A DNA stretch of 18,054 nucleotides, taken from contig JBILNK010000081.1 in the NCBI GenBank assembly GCA_044375105.1, forward strand, positions 1 through 18,054, written 5' to 3'. The notes beneath the pieces were generated by a model that was not told the origin of the DNA, searched no databases, and saw nothing but the letters and a program-made list of their open reading frames with translations. Both the position numbers and the translations under genes were made by a program. Of the stretch, positions 7,591 through 14,941 are shown piece after piece. This DNA comes from JBIKLM01 sp044375105 (GTDB taxonomy: Bacteria > Planctomycetota > UBA1135 > GCA-002686595). Position 1 is the stretch's first letter, and each line of letters starts with the position of its first letter.

Positions 7591-7812
7591 TCAACCGCCG
7601 CCCACGAGCGTGACCAGCTCGACCGACTGACCGGGCTCGATGCGCCGCTCGCCCCAGGTCCGCCGCGGCACCAGCCGGCGGTCGATCTCCACCGCCACCG
7701 CGCCGGCGGGCAGACCGAGGGCCTCGACCAGCTCCGCCACCGAGCAGCCGGTCTCGACCTGCTGCTCGGCACCGTTCAAGCGGATCCAGACGCGCTCGGG
7801 CCCCTCAGCCAT
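7591..7812 (-). CDS. thiS: Sulfur carrier protein ThiS
   Basis: A 73-residue ubiquitin-fold protein whose C-terminal glycine is adenylated and converted to a thiocarboxylate that donates sulfur to ThiG. It has the expected beta-grasp pattern: IRLNGAEQQVETGCSVAEL, then GAVAVEIDRRLVPRRTW and IEPGQSVELVTLVGGG. The terminal Gly-Gly is intact and preceded by a third Gly, as in some Gram-positive ThiS proteins. The ATG at 7812 lies eight bases inside the end of the upstream methyltransferase gene (ATGGCTGA). A longer frame from 7959 only adds a shadow of that gene. The overlap implies cotranslation with the methyltransferase. The activating enzyme (ThiF/MoeB-like) is not in the window. Confidence 0.95.
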   Translation of the reverse strand: MAEGPERVWIRLNGAEQQVETGCSVAELVEALGLPAGAVAVEIDRRLVPRRTWGERRIEPGQSVELVTLVGGG

Positions 7813-9022
7813 CGCCGCGGCCCTCGCTGGCGCGCCCGCCGGCCGGGTACAGCCGCAGCAGCAGGCACTTGAGGTATTCGCTCTCGGGCAGGTCCAGGGC
7901 CACCGGATGGTCGAGGCCAGCGCCGCGGCTCTCCTCGAGGAAGCCCAGCTGGCGGGCATCGTTGATCGCGGCGGCCACGTAGCCCTCGAATTCGCTGCGC
8001 GAGACGTTGTAGGAGCACGAAGCGGTCAGCAGATGGCCGCCCGGCTCCAGCAGCTTGGCACCGCGCAGATTGAGCTCTCGGTAGCCGCGGGCAGCGCCCT
8101 CTGCCTCGCGGCGATTGCGCGCGAAGGCCGGCGGATCCAGCACCACCAGGCCGTAGCTCTCGCCGCGCTGGGCGCGCTCGCGCAGATCCTGCATGGCGTT
8201 CACCTTCTCGAAGTGCACCCGCTCGGCGACGCCGTTGCGCTCGGCGTTGCGTCGCAGGCGCTCGCCCGCGGCGGCGGCCTGGTCCAAGCAGAGCACCGAT
8301 TCCGCGCCGGCCAGGGCGCAGCGGATCCCGAACAGGCCGTCGTAGCAAAAGGCGTCCAGCACCCGGCGGCCGGCCGCGCGGGCCGCGGCCAGGCGACGGT
8401 TGTCGCGCTGGTCCAGGTAGTGGCCGGTCTTGTGGCCGGCGACCACGTCGACCTCGTAAGAGAGGCCGCCGGGTTCCTCGACCAGCAGCTCCGTCGGCCC
8501 GCCGCGCAGCCATTCCACCCGCGGCTCGAGGCCTTCGAGCCGCCGCACGGAGGCGTCGGAGCGATCGAGCACGTGCTGGATGCCGCCGCCGAGGCGCTCG
8601 AGCAGCAGCTCGATCAGGAAGTCGCGCATGCGATCCGATCCCTGGCAGCCGCTCTGCACCACCAGGGTGTCGGCGTAACGATCGACCACCAGGCCGGGCA
8701 GGCGCTCGGCGTCGCCGTGCACCAGGCGGCAGGCCCCGCGCGGGGTCAGCAGCCCGTGGCGCTCGCGCAGCGATACGGCCCGGTCGATCAGCTCGGCCCA
8801 GAAGGCCCGATTGGGCTGCTCGGGGCCGCGGGTGACCAGCCGCACGGCGATGCGCGATTCGCTTGAGAACAGGCCCCAGCCGAGCGGCGCATCGTTGGGC
8901 GCGAACACGGGCACCAGCTCGCCCGGCTGGGCGCTGGCCTCGGCCACGTCGTCGGCATACAGCCAGGGATGGCCCGCTTCGAGCCAGCGCCGGCCCTTGC
9001 CGGAGGTAAGGATCTTGCCCAT
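7805..9022 (-). CDS. rlmI: Class I SAM-dependent 23S rRNA (cytosine-C5) methyltransferase, RlmI family
   Basis: Members methylate C5 of a 23S rRNA cytosine (C1962 in E. coli). The 405-residue product starts with a PUA-type RNA-binding domain (about 1-75: MGKILTSGKGRRWLEAGHPW). It continues through HYLDQRDNRR (201-210), the SAM-binding VLDAFCYDGLFG (221-232), VVLDPPAFARNR (293-304) and LLTASCSYNVS (331-341), where C336 is the expected catalytic Cys. The start at 9022 is the usual one for the family; the upstream ATG at 9214 adds 64 Arg/Pro-rich residues and is rejected. The gene ends inside thiS. It matches RlmI throughout, but the exact target base is inferred from family membership. An AGCGCT/AGCGCT stem (9032-9048) sits just before the ATG in the leader, with no SD. 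Confidence 0.92.
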   Translation of the reverse strand: MGKILTSGKGRRWLEAGHPWLYADDVAEASAQPGELVPVFAPNDAPLGWGLFSSESRIAVRLVTRGPEQPNRAFWAELIDRAVSLRERHGLLTPRGACRLVHGDAERLPGLVVDRYADTLVVQSGCQGSDRMRDFLIELLLERLGGGIQHVLDRSDASVRRLEGLEPRVEWLRGGPTELLVEEPGGLSYEVDVVAGHKTGHYLDQRDNRRLAAARAAGRRVLDAFCYDGLFGIRCALAGAESVLCLDQAAAAGERLRRNAERNGVAERVHFEKVNAMQDLRERAQRGESYGLVVLDPPAFARNRREAEGAARGYRELNLRGAKLLEPGGHLLTASCSYNVSRSEFEGYVAAAINDARQLGFLEESRGAGLDHPVALDLPESEYLKCLLLRLYPAGGRASEGRGDG

Positions 9023-9368
9023 CGTCGGTGGAGCGCTCGGGGAGCGCTGGAGGGCGCGGAGTCTAGCAGCGGAGGGCGCGCCGGCTCGACCCGGATCGCC
9101 GTTCGGGCCGGGCCGGACGCGCCACGGCGCGGCTCGGCTCGGAGGCCGGCTGCTCGGAGCCGGCCGCGGACTGCGGAAGCGGCGCGCCGCAGCGCCAACG
9201 AACGATCCGTGCAAGCAGCTGGGAGCCTGCGACGATCCTCGGCTTCGAAACCCTGAGTCGACCGCGGGATCGAGCCGGGCCGTCCCAGGCCCCTGGGCAG
9301 CGGCGGGTCGGGGCGTGGACCGGGCCGGAGTCGGGCGGCGCCTTCCTCGGGCCGGACCGCGCGGAGCT
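9023..9368. other. 346-base intergenic stretch, no gene seen
   Basis: It lies between the HEAT/TPR-like gene stop and the rlmI start, both on the minus strand. Open frames are Arg/Pro/Ala-rich shadows. A 6-bp stem (AGCGCT at 9032-9037 and 9043-9048, loop CGGGG) adjoins the rlmI start. No convincing promoter was found. Confidence 0.55.
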
Positions 9369-9380
9369 TCAGCGCGCGGT
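9356..9380 (-). other. Hairpin with the HEAT/TPR gene stop codon in its loop
   Basis: ACCGCGCG (9356-9363) pairs with CGCGCGGT (9373-9380), a perfect 8-bp stem. The 9-base loop contains the TGA stop (9371-9369). There is no T-tract on the minus strand. It may mark the end of the transcript or be chance in GC-rich DNA. Confidence 0.3.
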
Positions 9381-11942
9381 CTCGGCGGGCGGGGCCGGCT
9401 CGGTCAGGGCCAGGAAGCGCGCGTCCGCGTGCAGCTTGGCCAGGTCCGGGTCCCCGCGCGCCCAGGCCTTTTGGCGCTCCAGCGCCAGGGCGCCCATGCG
9501 GCTCGGATCGAGTTCGCGCGCCAGGTATTCGAGCGCCAGCTCCAGATCTCCGAGCAGGGCGTGGGCGCAGGCCAAGTTGTAGAAGAGGTCCGGCGCGGGC
9601 TCGAGGCGAGCCAGCAGGAAGCGCGCTTCCGCCAGCCGTCCGGCGCGGGCCCGGTAGCAGGCCAGCAGGGCGCGCATGAAGTCGTTCTGTTCGAGTTCGA
9701 GGGCCGACTCGAACAGCTGGCGCGCGCGCTCGGGATCCTGGAGCCGCACGTTGGTGTGCACCGCTTGGGCCACCTTGACATCGGATTGGAAGCGTCGCAG
9801 CAGGCGCTGCTGGGCCAAGAGGCGCTCGCGCTCGGCCGGATCGACCTCCTCGAACACCAAGGCTCCGAGGCGACCCTGCCCCAATTCTTCGAGGCGCTGC
9901 TCCAGCTCGCGCTGCATCGTCTCCAGGCGCTGGGAGGCGCCCTCCAGTTCGGCGCTGGCGCGCGACAGGTCGTCGCCGACCCCGCGGTCGGACAGGCTCG
10001 AGCCCAGCGCCCAGCCGATGCGCGCGCCGATCCATTCCTCGAAAAAGGCCCCCGCGGAGGCGCTGCCCGTGGCCCGCGACAACTCGGCCCGCATGCGCTC
10101 CAGCACGGCCACGGCGCGATCGGCGCGGCCGGTAGCGCGGTGGTCCACGGCCAGGTCCAGCGCGGCCAGCGAGGGCGTGCGCAGTTCGAGCGGTGCCACG
10201 TACCCGCGCTGCTGGTCGCGCTCGAGGGCGGCGAACAGATCCTGCTCGACCTGGCGCCACAGCATCCGGTTGCGGCGCTGGTCCGGGTCGGAGAGCCGGC
10301 GCGCGATGCGATCGAGCTCGGCCAAGCGCAGGGCCCGCAGACGCTCCTGGCGGGCGGCGCCGCGGGCCGGGCTGCTTTCGGGCAGGTCCTGGGGCGGGGG
10401 TGCGTCGGGGTCGAGGCCCGGCAGCTCGCCGGGCGAGAGCTTGGCCAGGGCCGAGAGCAGGCGCTCGAGCCACTCGAGGCGCTCCTCGCGCGGCCAGCCG
10501 CCGGGGCCCTCGGCGAAACACAGCAGGCGGCGCGGCGACAGTTCGCCATCGAGCAGCAGGTCGAGCCCGGCCGCGCTGGTCTGGCCGTCGTGGCGCACGT
10601 CGACCAGCTGCGCATCGAGCGCGGCCAGCAGCGCCCCTTCGAGCTCCAGGATCACTTCGGGGGTCTGCGCTGGCGCGCCGCCGCGCAGCAGCGCGCCCGC
10701 CGACATCAAACGGCACAGGGCCAGGCGAGCGTGGGCTTCGACGGCCCGCTCGGCTTCCGCCGGGGCCGGGGCGCCCTGCCGGCGGCGCAGTTCGGGGCGC
10801 TCGGCGAGCTCGGCCTCGAGGACCCGCGCGGCGCGCGCATAGGCCTCGCGGGCGGCCGGCACCTCGCCGGCGCACAGATCGGCGCTGGCCAGCAGATAGT
10901 GGCCAGCGAAGCGCCAGGCGCGCGCCTCGCCCGGCGCGCGCCCGGGCGCGGCAGCGAGCAGCGCCGCGGCGGCGCGGCGTGCGCCGTCCAGGTCGCCGCT
11001 GCTCGAAAGGCACAGACAGGCCAGCCGGTAGGTCAGCTCGGCCGCGTCCAGACCGTCCTCGGCCAGGCCCTCGAGCAGGGCGAACAGCCGCTCGCGCTCG
11101 CCAAGCCAGAGCAGCCGCTCGAAGGCGGCATCGAGGGCCTTCGCGGCCGCCTTGCGCACGGCCTCCGACGGATGCCGGGAAAGCAGCACCAAGGGTGCGC
11201 GCTCGATGGGCGCGAGCCCGCCCTCGGGCAGGCGCGGCAGACGTTTGCCGTAGGGCTCGAGCGCCGCGCTCCAGGCCCCTTCCGCCAGGCGGGAGCGCCC
11301 CGCAGCGGCGGCCTCCACCACCCGCCGGATCGCCGGCTGACCGGCATCGAGCTCGCCCAGGGCCGACACAGCCTCGCGCGCCAGGTCGGCCGGCAGCAGG
11401 GCGGCCAGGCCTTCGAGTTCGTCCGCGCTGGAGGGCGCATCGAGCCGGCCGAGCGCTCGTAAGGCGGCCCTGCGCAGCTCGCGCGGAGCGGGGGCCCGGG
11501 CCAGGGCCGCCAGGCCGGCGGAGCGCGCCCCCGCCCCCGCATCGAGCAGGTCCGCGCGGCCGAGGAATTCGACCAGCCGCGTGCGCACCTCGAGGCCCGG
11601 CTCGGCGAGCCAGGCGAGCGCCAGCGGGATATGTTCCGGGCGCCCGGCGCGCACCAGGAGCTCGGCGCGCGCCACGCGTCCCTCCGGCGGGGCCGCATCG
11701 AAACCCGCCAAGGCCGCATCGAGGGCCGCGATCGGGCCCGAGGACAACCGATCCAGGGCCGCCTCGACCCGCTCGCGATCGGGTTGATCCAGGTCTCCCG
11801 ACGAAGCGAAGGCGCCCGGGGTGGCGCACAGCGCCCAGGCCAGAGCGGCCGCGACCAGGCCCCCGAACCGCGGCCGAGCCGCGGCGTCCCTCCAGGCCCG
11901 TGATGCCCGGCCGGATCCCGGACCGCGCTGTCGCGAACCCAT
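9369..11942 (-). CDS. Exported HEAT/TPR-like alpha-helical repeat protein of unknown function
   Basis: An 857-residue protein with a Sec-type signal peptide: a basic N-region rich in Arg, then FGGLVAAALAWALCATPG and a likely cut after AFA (residue 46). The mature part is almost wholly helical, Ala/Leu/Glu/Arg-rich repeats. Residues ~55-300 look HEAT-like (EVRTRLVEFLGRADLL, RELRRAALRALGRLDAPSS, SEAVRKAAAKALDAAF). Residues ~300-420 look TPR-like. Residues ~655-695 have coiled-coil character (LETMQRELEQRLEEL). Residues ~735-845 look TPR-like again (RARQLFESALELEQND, FYNLACAHALLGDLELALEY). No catalytic motif is visible. The ATG at 11942 shares its A with the TGA of the upstream sigma-54 activator gene (TGATG), so the two are almost certainly cotranslated. 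The long frame continuing upstream to 12452 is a shadow of the activator. A periplasmic or surface scaffold is plausible, but inferred. Confidence 0.85.
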   Translation of the reverse strand: MGSRQRGPGSGRASRAWRDAAARPRFGGLVAAALAWALCATPGAFASSGDLDQPDRERVEAALDRLSSGPIAALDAALAGFDAAPPEGRVARAELLVRAGRPEHIPLALAWLAEPGLEVRTRLVEFLGRADLLDAGAGARSAGLAALARAPAPRELRRAALRALGRLDAPSSADELEGLAALLPADLAREAVSALGELDAGQPAIRRVVEAAAAGRSRLAEGAWSAALEPYGKRLPRLPEGGLAPIERAPLVLLSRHPSEAVRKAAAKALDAAFERLLWLGERERLFALLEGLAEDGLDAAELTYRLACLCLSSSGDLDGARRAAAALLAAAPGRAPGEARAWRFAGHYLLASADLCAGEVPAAREAYARAARVLEAELAERPELRRRQGAPAPAEAERAVEAHARLALCRLMSAGALLRGGAPAQTPEVILELEGALLAALDAQLVDVRHDGQTSAAGLDLLLDGELSPRRLLCFAEGPGGWPREERLEWLERLLSALAKLSPGELPGLDPDAPPPQDLPESSPARGAARQERLRALRLAELDRIARRLSDPDQRRNRMLWRQVEQDLFAALERDQQRGYVAPLELRTPSLAALDLAVDHRATGRADRAVAVLERMRAELSRATGSASAGAFFEEWIGARIGWALGSSLSDRGVGDDLSRASAELEGASQRLETMQRELEQRLEELGQGRLGALVFEEVDPAERERLLAQQRLLRRFQSDVKVAQAVHTNVRLQDPERARQLFESALELEQNDFMRALLACYRARAGRLAEARFLLARLEPAPDLFYNLACAHALLGDLELALEYLARELDPSRMGALALERQKAWARGDPDLAKLHADARFLALTEPAPPAETAR

Positions 11943-13240
11943 CACGGGGCCGCCTCCGGCTCCTCGCCCGCCGGCGCCACAGGCCGGTCGTCCCCGCTGC
12001 CGGCGAGGCGCTGCAGCCGGTACTCGAAGGCGCGCCGGGAAAGCCCCACGGCGCGGGCGGCCGCGCTCAAATTGCCGCGCTCCTGGGTCCAGGCGGCGCG
12101 CAGCAAGGCGGCTTCGAAGCGCTCGAGCCCGATGCCCTGGGCCAGGGCCTGCAGGGCCAAACGATCGGCGGCGCCCAGCAGACCTTCGGAGAGGAAATCG
12201 AAATCCGAGGCGTCCAGGGGCCCCTCCCCGGGGCACAGCGCCAGGGCGCGCTCGAGTGCGTTCTCGAGCTCGCGCACGTTCCCGGGCCAGGGGTGGGCGC
12301 AGAGCCGCTGAAGGGCCCCCGGCGTCAGGTCCCGGGGTCGCACCTGGGCGCGGTCCGCGACGGCCCGCAACAGACCGGTGGCGAGCTCCGGCAGCTCGGC
12401 GCGCCGGGAGCGCAGAGCCGGCACCTCGATCGCCACCACGTTGAGACGCCAATAAAGGTCGCTGCGCAGGCGGCCGGCGGCGACCTCATCGGCGAGGCGC
12501 GCGGAGGTGGTCGCCACGAAGCGGGCGTCCACCGGCTCCGAGCGCTCGGCCCCCAAAGGCTCCACCACGCGCTCCTGCAGGACCCGCAGGAGCTTGACCT
12601 GCGACTCGCGCGGCAGGAGTTCGACGTCGTCGAGCACCACGGTGCCGCCCTGGGCTCGCCGGAAGGCCCCCAAGCGGGCCCGCTGGGCGCCCGTGAAGGC
12701 CCCCGCCTCGTGCCCGAACAGCTCCGACTCGATCAGGGTCGGCGATAGCGCCCCCAGATGGACCAGGACCAGGGCCCCCGGACGGCCGGACAGCTCGTGC
12801 AGCCGCCGCGCGGCCCGGGACTTGCCGGTGCCGCTTTCGCCCACCAGCAGAACCGTTGCGGTGCTGCCGGCCAGGCGCCTCAGCTGGGCCTCGAGGCCCT
12901 CCCGCGCGGTTTCCGCGGGGGACCCGGCCCTCGGGCCCCCGGCGATGGGGCTCTCCGCGGGCTGCCCAGGCCCGGGTCCCCCCGGGGCGGATCCGGGGCC
13001 CTTCGCAGGCGCTCCAGGGGCCGGGTCGAAGCTGGGAAGGGGACTAAACAAGGCTATCCCGATCTCTGGGGGCGGTTCGTCGGCGTTGACTTGGCTGGCC
13101 GGAGGCCACACAATACCAATTCCAATTACCAGGTCTTCGCGCGCGCTCGTCCGATCCAGCAAGCGGAATGACCCCCGGGGGGATCGCAGGGGCGGTCCCG
13201 ACCGGGGGTGATTTTGTCCCAGGGGATTGCACAGGCCCAC
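11942..13240 (-). CDS. Sigma-54-dependent transcriptional activator without receiver domain
   Basis: An AAA+ enhancer-binding protein that remodels RNA polymerase-sigma-54 using ATP. Visible from the ATG at 13240: Walker A GESGTGKS (134-141), the sigma-54-contacting loop GAFTGA (180-185), Walker B GTVVLDD (199-205), RSDLYWRLN with the arginine-finger region (259-267), WPGNVRELEN (318-327) and a Fis-type helix-turn-helix (about 385-413, GNLSAAARAVGLSRRAFEYRL). No receiver, GAF, PAS or FHA domain is recognisable. Residues 1-115 are Pro/Gly-rich, so the activating signal is unclear. The start is doubtful: 13240 is the only in-frame ATG, but the first ~64 codons have lower G/C third positions and cross an AT-rich patch. 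GTG at 13111 or TTG at 13051 could be the real start. Its stop overlaps the ATG of the exported HEAT/TPR-like gene, a likely partner or target. Confidence 0.9.
   Translation of the reverse strand: MGLCNPLGQNHPRSGPPLRSPRGSFRLLDRTSAREDLVIGIGIVWPPASQVNADEPPPEIGIALFSPLPSFDPAPGAPAKGPGSAPGGPGPGQPAESPIAGGPRAGSPAETAREGLEAQLRRLAGSTATVLLVGESGTGKSRAARRLHELSGRPGALVLVHLGALSPTLIESELFGHEAGAFTGAQRARLGAFRRAQGGTVVLDDVELLPRESQVKLLRVLQERVVEPLGAERSEPVDARFVATTSARLADEVAAGRLRSDLYWRLNVVAIEVPALRSRRAELPELATGLLRAVADRAQVRPRDLTPGALQRLCAHPWPGNVRELENALERALALCPGEGPLDASDFDFLSEGLLGAADRLALQALAQGIGLERFEAALLRAAWTQERGNLSAAARAVGLSRRAFEYRLQRLAGSGDDRPVAPAGEEPEAAP
13109..13125 (-). promoter_or_regulatory. AT-rich patch with imperfect sigma-54 (-24/-12) resemblance
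   Basis: The minus strand reads TTGGAATTGGTATTGTG. Against TTGGCACRNNNNTTGCW it keeps TTGG, one A and TTG at the right spacing, but has T in place of the near-invariant C at -12. The surrounding 25 bases (13108-13132) are about 36% GC in a ~70% GC region. If it is a promoter, the activator would start downstream, at TTG 13051. Weak evidence. Confidence 0.2.
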
Positions 13241-13591
13241 CAGACCAAAACTCCGCCCACCTCGATCCCCGAGTCAGTCAGCCCGAACCAAAGTCAGCCC
13301 GAACCAAAGTCAGCCCGAACCAGATTGCCCGACCCACAGCCCCGCTCGCTCGGAGCCCAAAGTCGCGGCCAGCGTCTGCCGCGCCTCGGCCCTCCGGTTT
13401 CCGACCGATGTAAGCGCTGCGCGGATCCCGGCGCCGGAGATCGAGCAGAGCGCCGCAACGCTCAGCGACACGACAGATCACCGACCGCCCCCTCCGCAGC
13501 CAACATCACCTCAGAAGCCCGCCCGCGCCCCGAACCGCCCGCCCATCGACCTCTGCAGCACACGCCGCGCACCCCACTCCCGCGCCCCACC
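13241..13591. other. 351-base divergent intergenic region upstream of nusA
   Basis: It separates the minus-strand activator from plus-strand nusA and should hold promoters for one or both, but I could not identify a convincing -35/-10 pair. It contains the 16-bp tandem repeat (13277-13322). Its last 100 bases (13491-13590) count 57 C and 18 G on the plus strand, an unstructured C-rich leader. The open frame running into nusA from 13208 has no family match before the nusA ATG. Confidence 0.6.
13277..13322. repeat. 16-bp tandem repeat, 2.9 copies, upstream of nusA
   Basis: The unit GTCAGCCCGAACCAAA occurs perfectly at 13277-13292 and 13293-13308, and its first 14 bases again at 13309-13322. 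It is noncoding and about 270 bases upstream of the nusA ATG. It could be a set of binding sites on one face spacing (16 bp is about 1.5 helical turns) or simple slippage. Confidence 0.9.
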
Positions 13592-14731
13592 ATGAACCCC
13601 GAAGAGCTCGTCCGGATGGTCGACACCATCCATCGCAATCGCGACATCCCGAAGGAGGTCCTCTTCGAGGGCCTCGAATTCGCGATTGCGACCGCGATCA
13701 AGAAGCGGCTGGGCGCCGGCGAGGATCTGATGGTCCAGATCGACCGCAAGTCAGGCGAGATCCACATCGAGGACGATGAGGGCGAGTACGAGCTCGACCC
13801 GGAGATGCTGGGCCGAATCGCGGCGCAGAACGCCAAGCAGGTCATGCTGCAGCGTATGCGCGAAGCCGAGCGCGACGTGCTCTACGACGAGTACGAAGCC
13901 CGCGTCGGCCAACTGGTCCACGGCACCGTGCAGCGCTTCGAGGGCGATTCGTCGGTGATCAACCTGGGCAAGGTCGAAGCCTATCTGCCCCGTGAAGAAC
14001 GCATGCGCGGCGAGAGCTTCCAGCCCGGCGATCGCATGCGCGCAATCGTGCTCGAGGTGCGCAAGGACGGTCCGCGGGTGCGCATCGTGGTTTCGCGCAC
14101 CCACCCGGACCTGGTGCGGCGCCTGTTCGAGCTAGAGGTGCCCGAGATCGCCGACAAGATCATCGAGATCAAGCGCGTGGTTCGAGAACCCGGCTATCGC
14201 AGCAAGATGGCCGTGATCTCCACGGACCCGAAAATCGACCCGATCGGCGCCTGCGTCGGTGTGCGCGGCGCGCGCATCAAGGCCGTGATCGACGAACTGC
14301 GCGGCGAGCGCATCGACATCATCCGCTGGAGCGATTCGCTCGAGACCCTGATCCAAAACGGCCTCAAGCCGGCGCTGATCAACATCGACAACATCTACCC
14401 GGACGTCGAGAAGCGTTCGGCCACGGTGATCGTCGATGAGGACCAGCAGTCCTTGGCGATCGGCAAGAAGGGCCAGAACGTTCGCCTGGCCAGCCGCCTG
14501 TGCGGCTGGGACATCGAAATCAAGACCCGCGCCGAGTACGAAGCCGACCTGCTGGCAGCCGAAAGCGGCCAACCGGTGCCTTCGCGGCGTGGGCGCGCCA
14601 GCATGGCCATCGCGGGCAACGTCGATTCAGGGCAGGACGGTGGGGACGACGAGAGCTTCGACCCCACCGACCGCTTCGACGAAGACCTGCCGGGCAGCGG
14701 CGGTTTGGCGGAAACGCCCTCCGCCCGCTAG
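13592..14731 (+). CDS. nusA: Transcription termination/antitermination protein NusA
   Basis: NusA binds RNA polymerase and nascent RNA, modulating pausing, Rho and intrinsic termination and antitermination. The 379-residue product begins MNPEELVRMVDTIHRNRDIP with the polymerase-binding N-terminal domain (1-100). An S1 domain follows (about 104-170: GQLVHGTVQRFEGDSSVINL), then KH1 (about 200-265: IGACVGVRGARIKAVIDEL) and KH2 (about 275-313: QSLAIGKKGQNVRLASRL). It ends with an acidic tail (DESFDPTDRFDEDLPGSG) and lacks the extra C-terminal acidic repeats of E. coli NusA, as in many bacteria. I chose ATG 13592 because it places the domain start correctly; the open frame upstream to 13208 is not NusA-like. 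There is no SD: the start is preceded directly by CGCCCCACC. No rimP lies upstream. infB follows 210 bases downstream. Confidence 0.97.
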   Translation: MNPEELVRMVDTIHRNRDIPKEVLFEGLEFAIATAIKKRLGAGEDLMVQIDRKSGEIHIEDDEGEYELDPEMLGRIAAQNAKQVMLQRMREAERDVLYDEYEARVGQLVHGTVQRFEGDSSVINLGKVEAYLPREERMRGESFQPGDRMRAIVLEVRKDGPRVRIVVSRTHPDLVRRLFELEVPEIADKIIEIKRVVREPGYRSKMAVISTDPKIDPIGACVGVRGARIKAVIDELRGERIDIIRWSDSLETLIQNGLKPALINIDNIYPDVEKRSATVIVDEDQQSLAIGKKGQNVRLASRLCGWDIEIKTRAEYEADLLAAESGQPVPSRRGRASMAIAGNVDSGQDGGDDESFDPTDRFDEDLPGSGGLAETPSAR

Positions 14732-14941
14732 CGGATCGCCGTGAAGCGCCTCAGCCTCCGGCCGCCCGCCGAGATCCTTCCCGCAACCCGACCCGATCGC
14801 CCGGTGCCCCGCGCCGGCGCCCGCTCCACTTCCACCGAATCCAGCAACCGCCCCGCCCCGTGCGACGCTCGCTCGCCGGGCGGCCGCCGCTCCTGATCCT
14901 CTCCGGTCGGGCGGCAGCCAGGCTCTCCCCGCCGCCCCACC
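14732..14941 (+). other. C-rich spacer between nusA and infB
   Basis: 210 bases. Positions 14761-14860 count 55 C and 23 G on the plus strand. A 51-codon frame from GTG 14741 to TGA 14896 is Arg/Pro/Ser-rich and lacks the YlxR (DUF448) signature expected at this place in many genomes, so I treat it as noncoding. No hairpin with a T-tract was seen. Confidence 0.55.

Noticed and set aside
6257..7594. Upstream extension of the CPBP open frame to 7594
   Set aside because: The extension reads through thiG in another frame and through the noncoding gap; the membrane protein's own start is ATG 6256, next to the thiG stop.
8788..11829. A 1013-codon minus-strand frame overlapping the exported HEAT/TPR-like gene
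   Set aside because: Its translation is Arg/Ala/Pro/Gly-rich with no domains, while the alternative frame has a signal peptide, helical repeats and a TGATG junction with the activator.
14741..14896. 51-codon frame between nusA and infB as a possible YlxR
   Set aside because: It lacks the YlxR signature (a Cys/Arg-rich GRG-type pattern) and is composed of Arg/Pro/Ser-rich sequence typical of noncoding shadow frames here.
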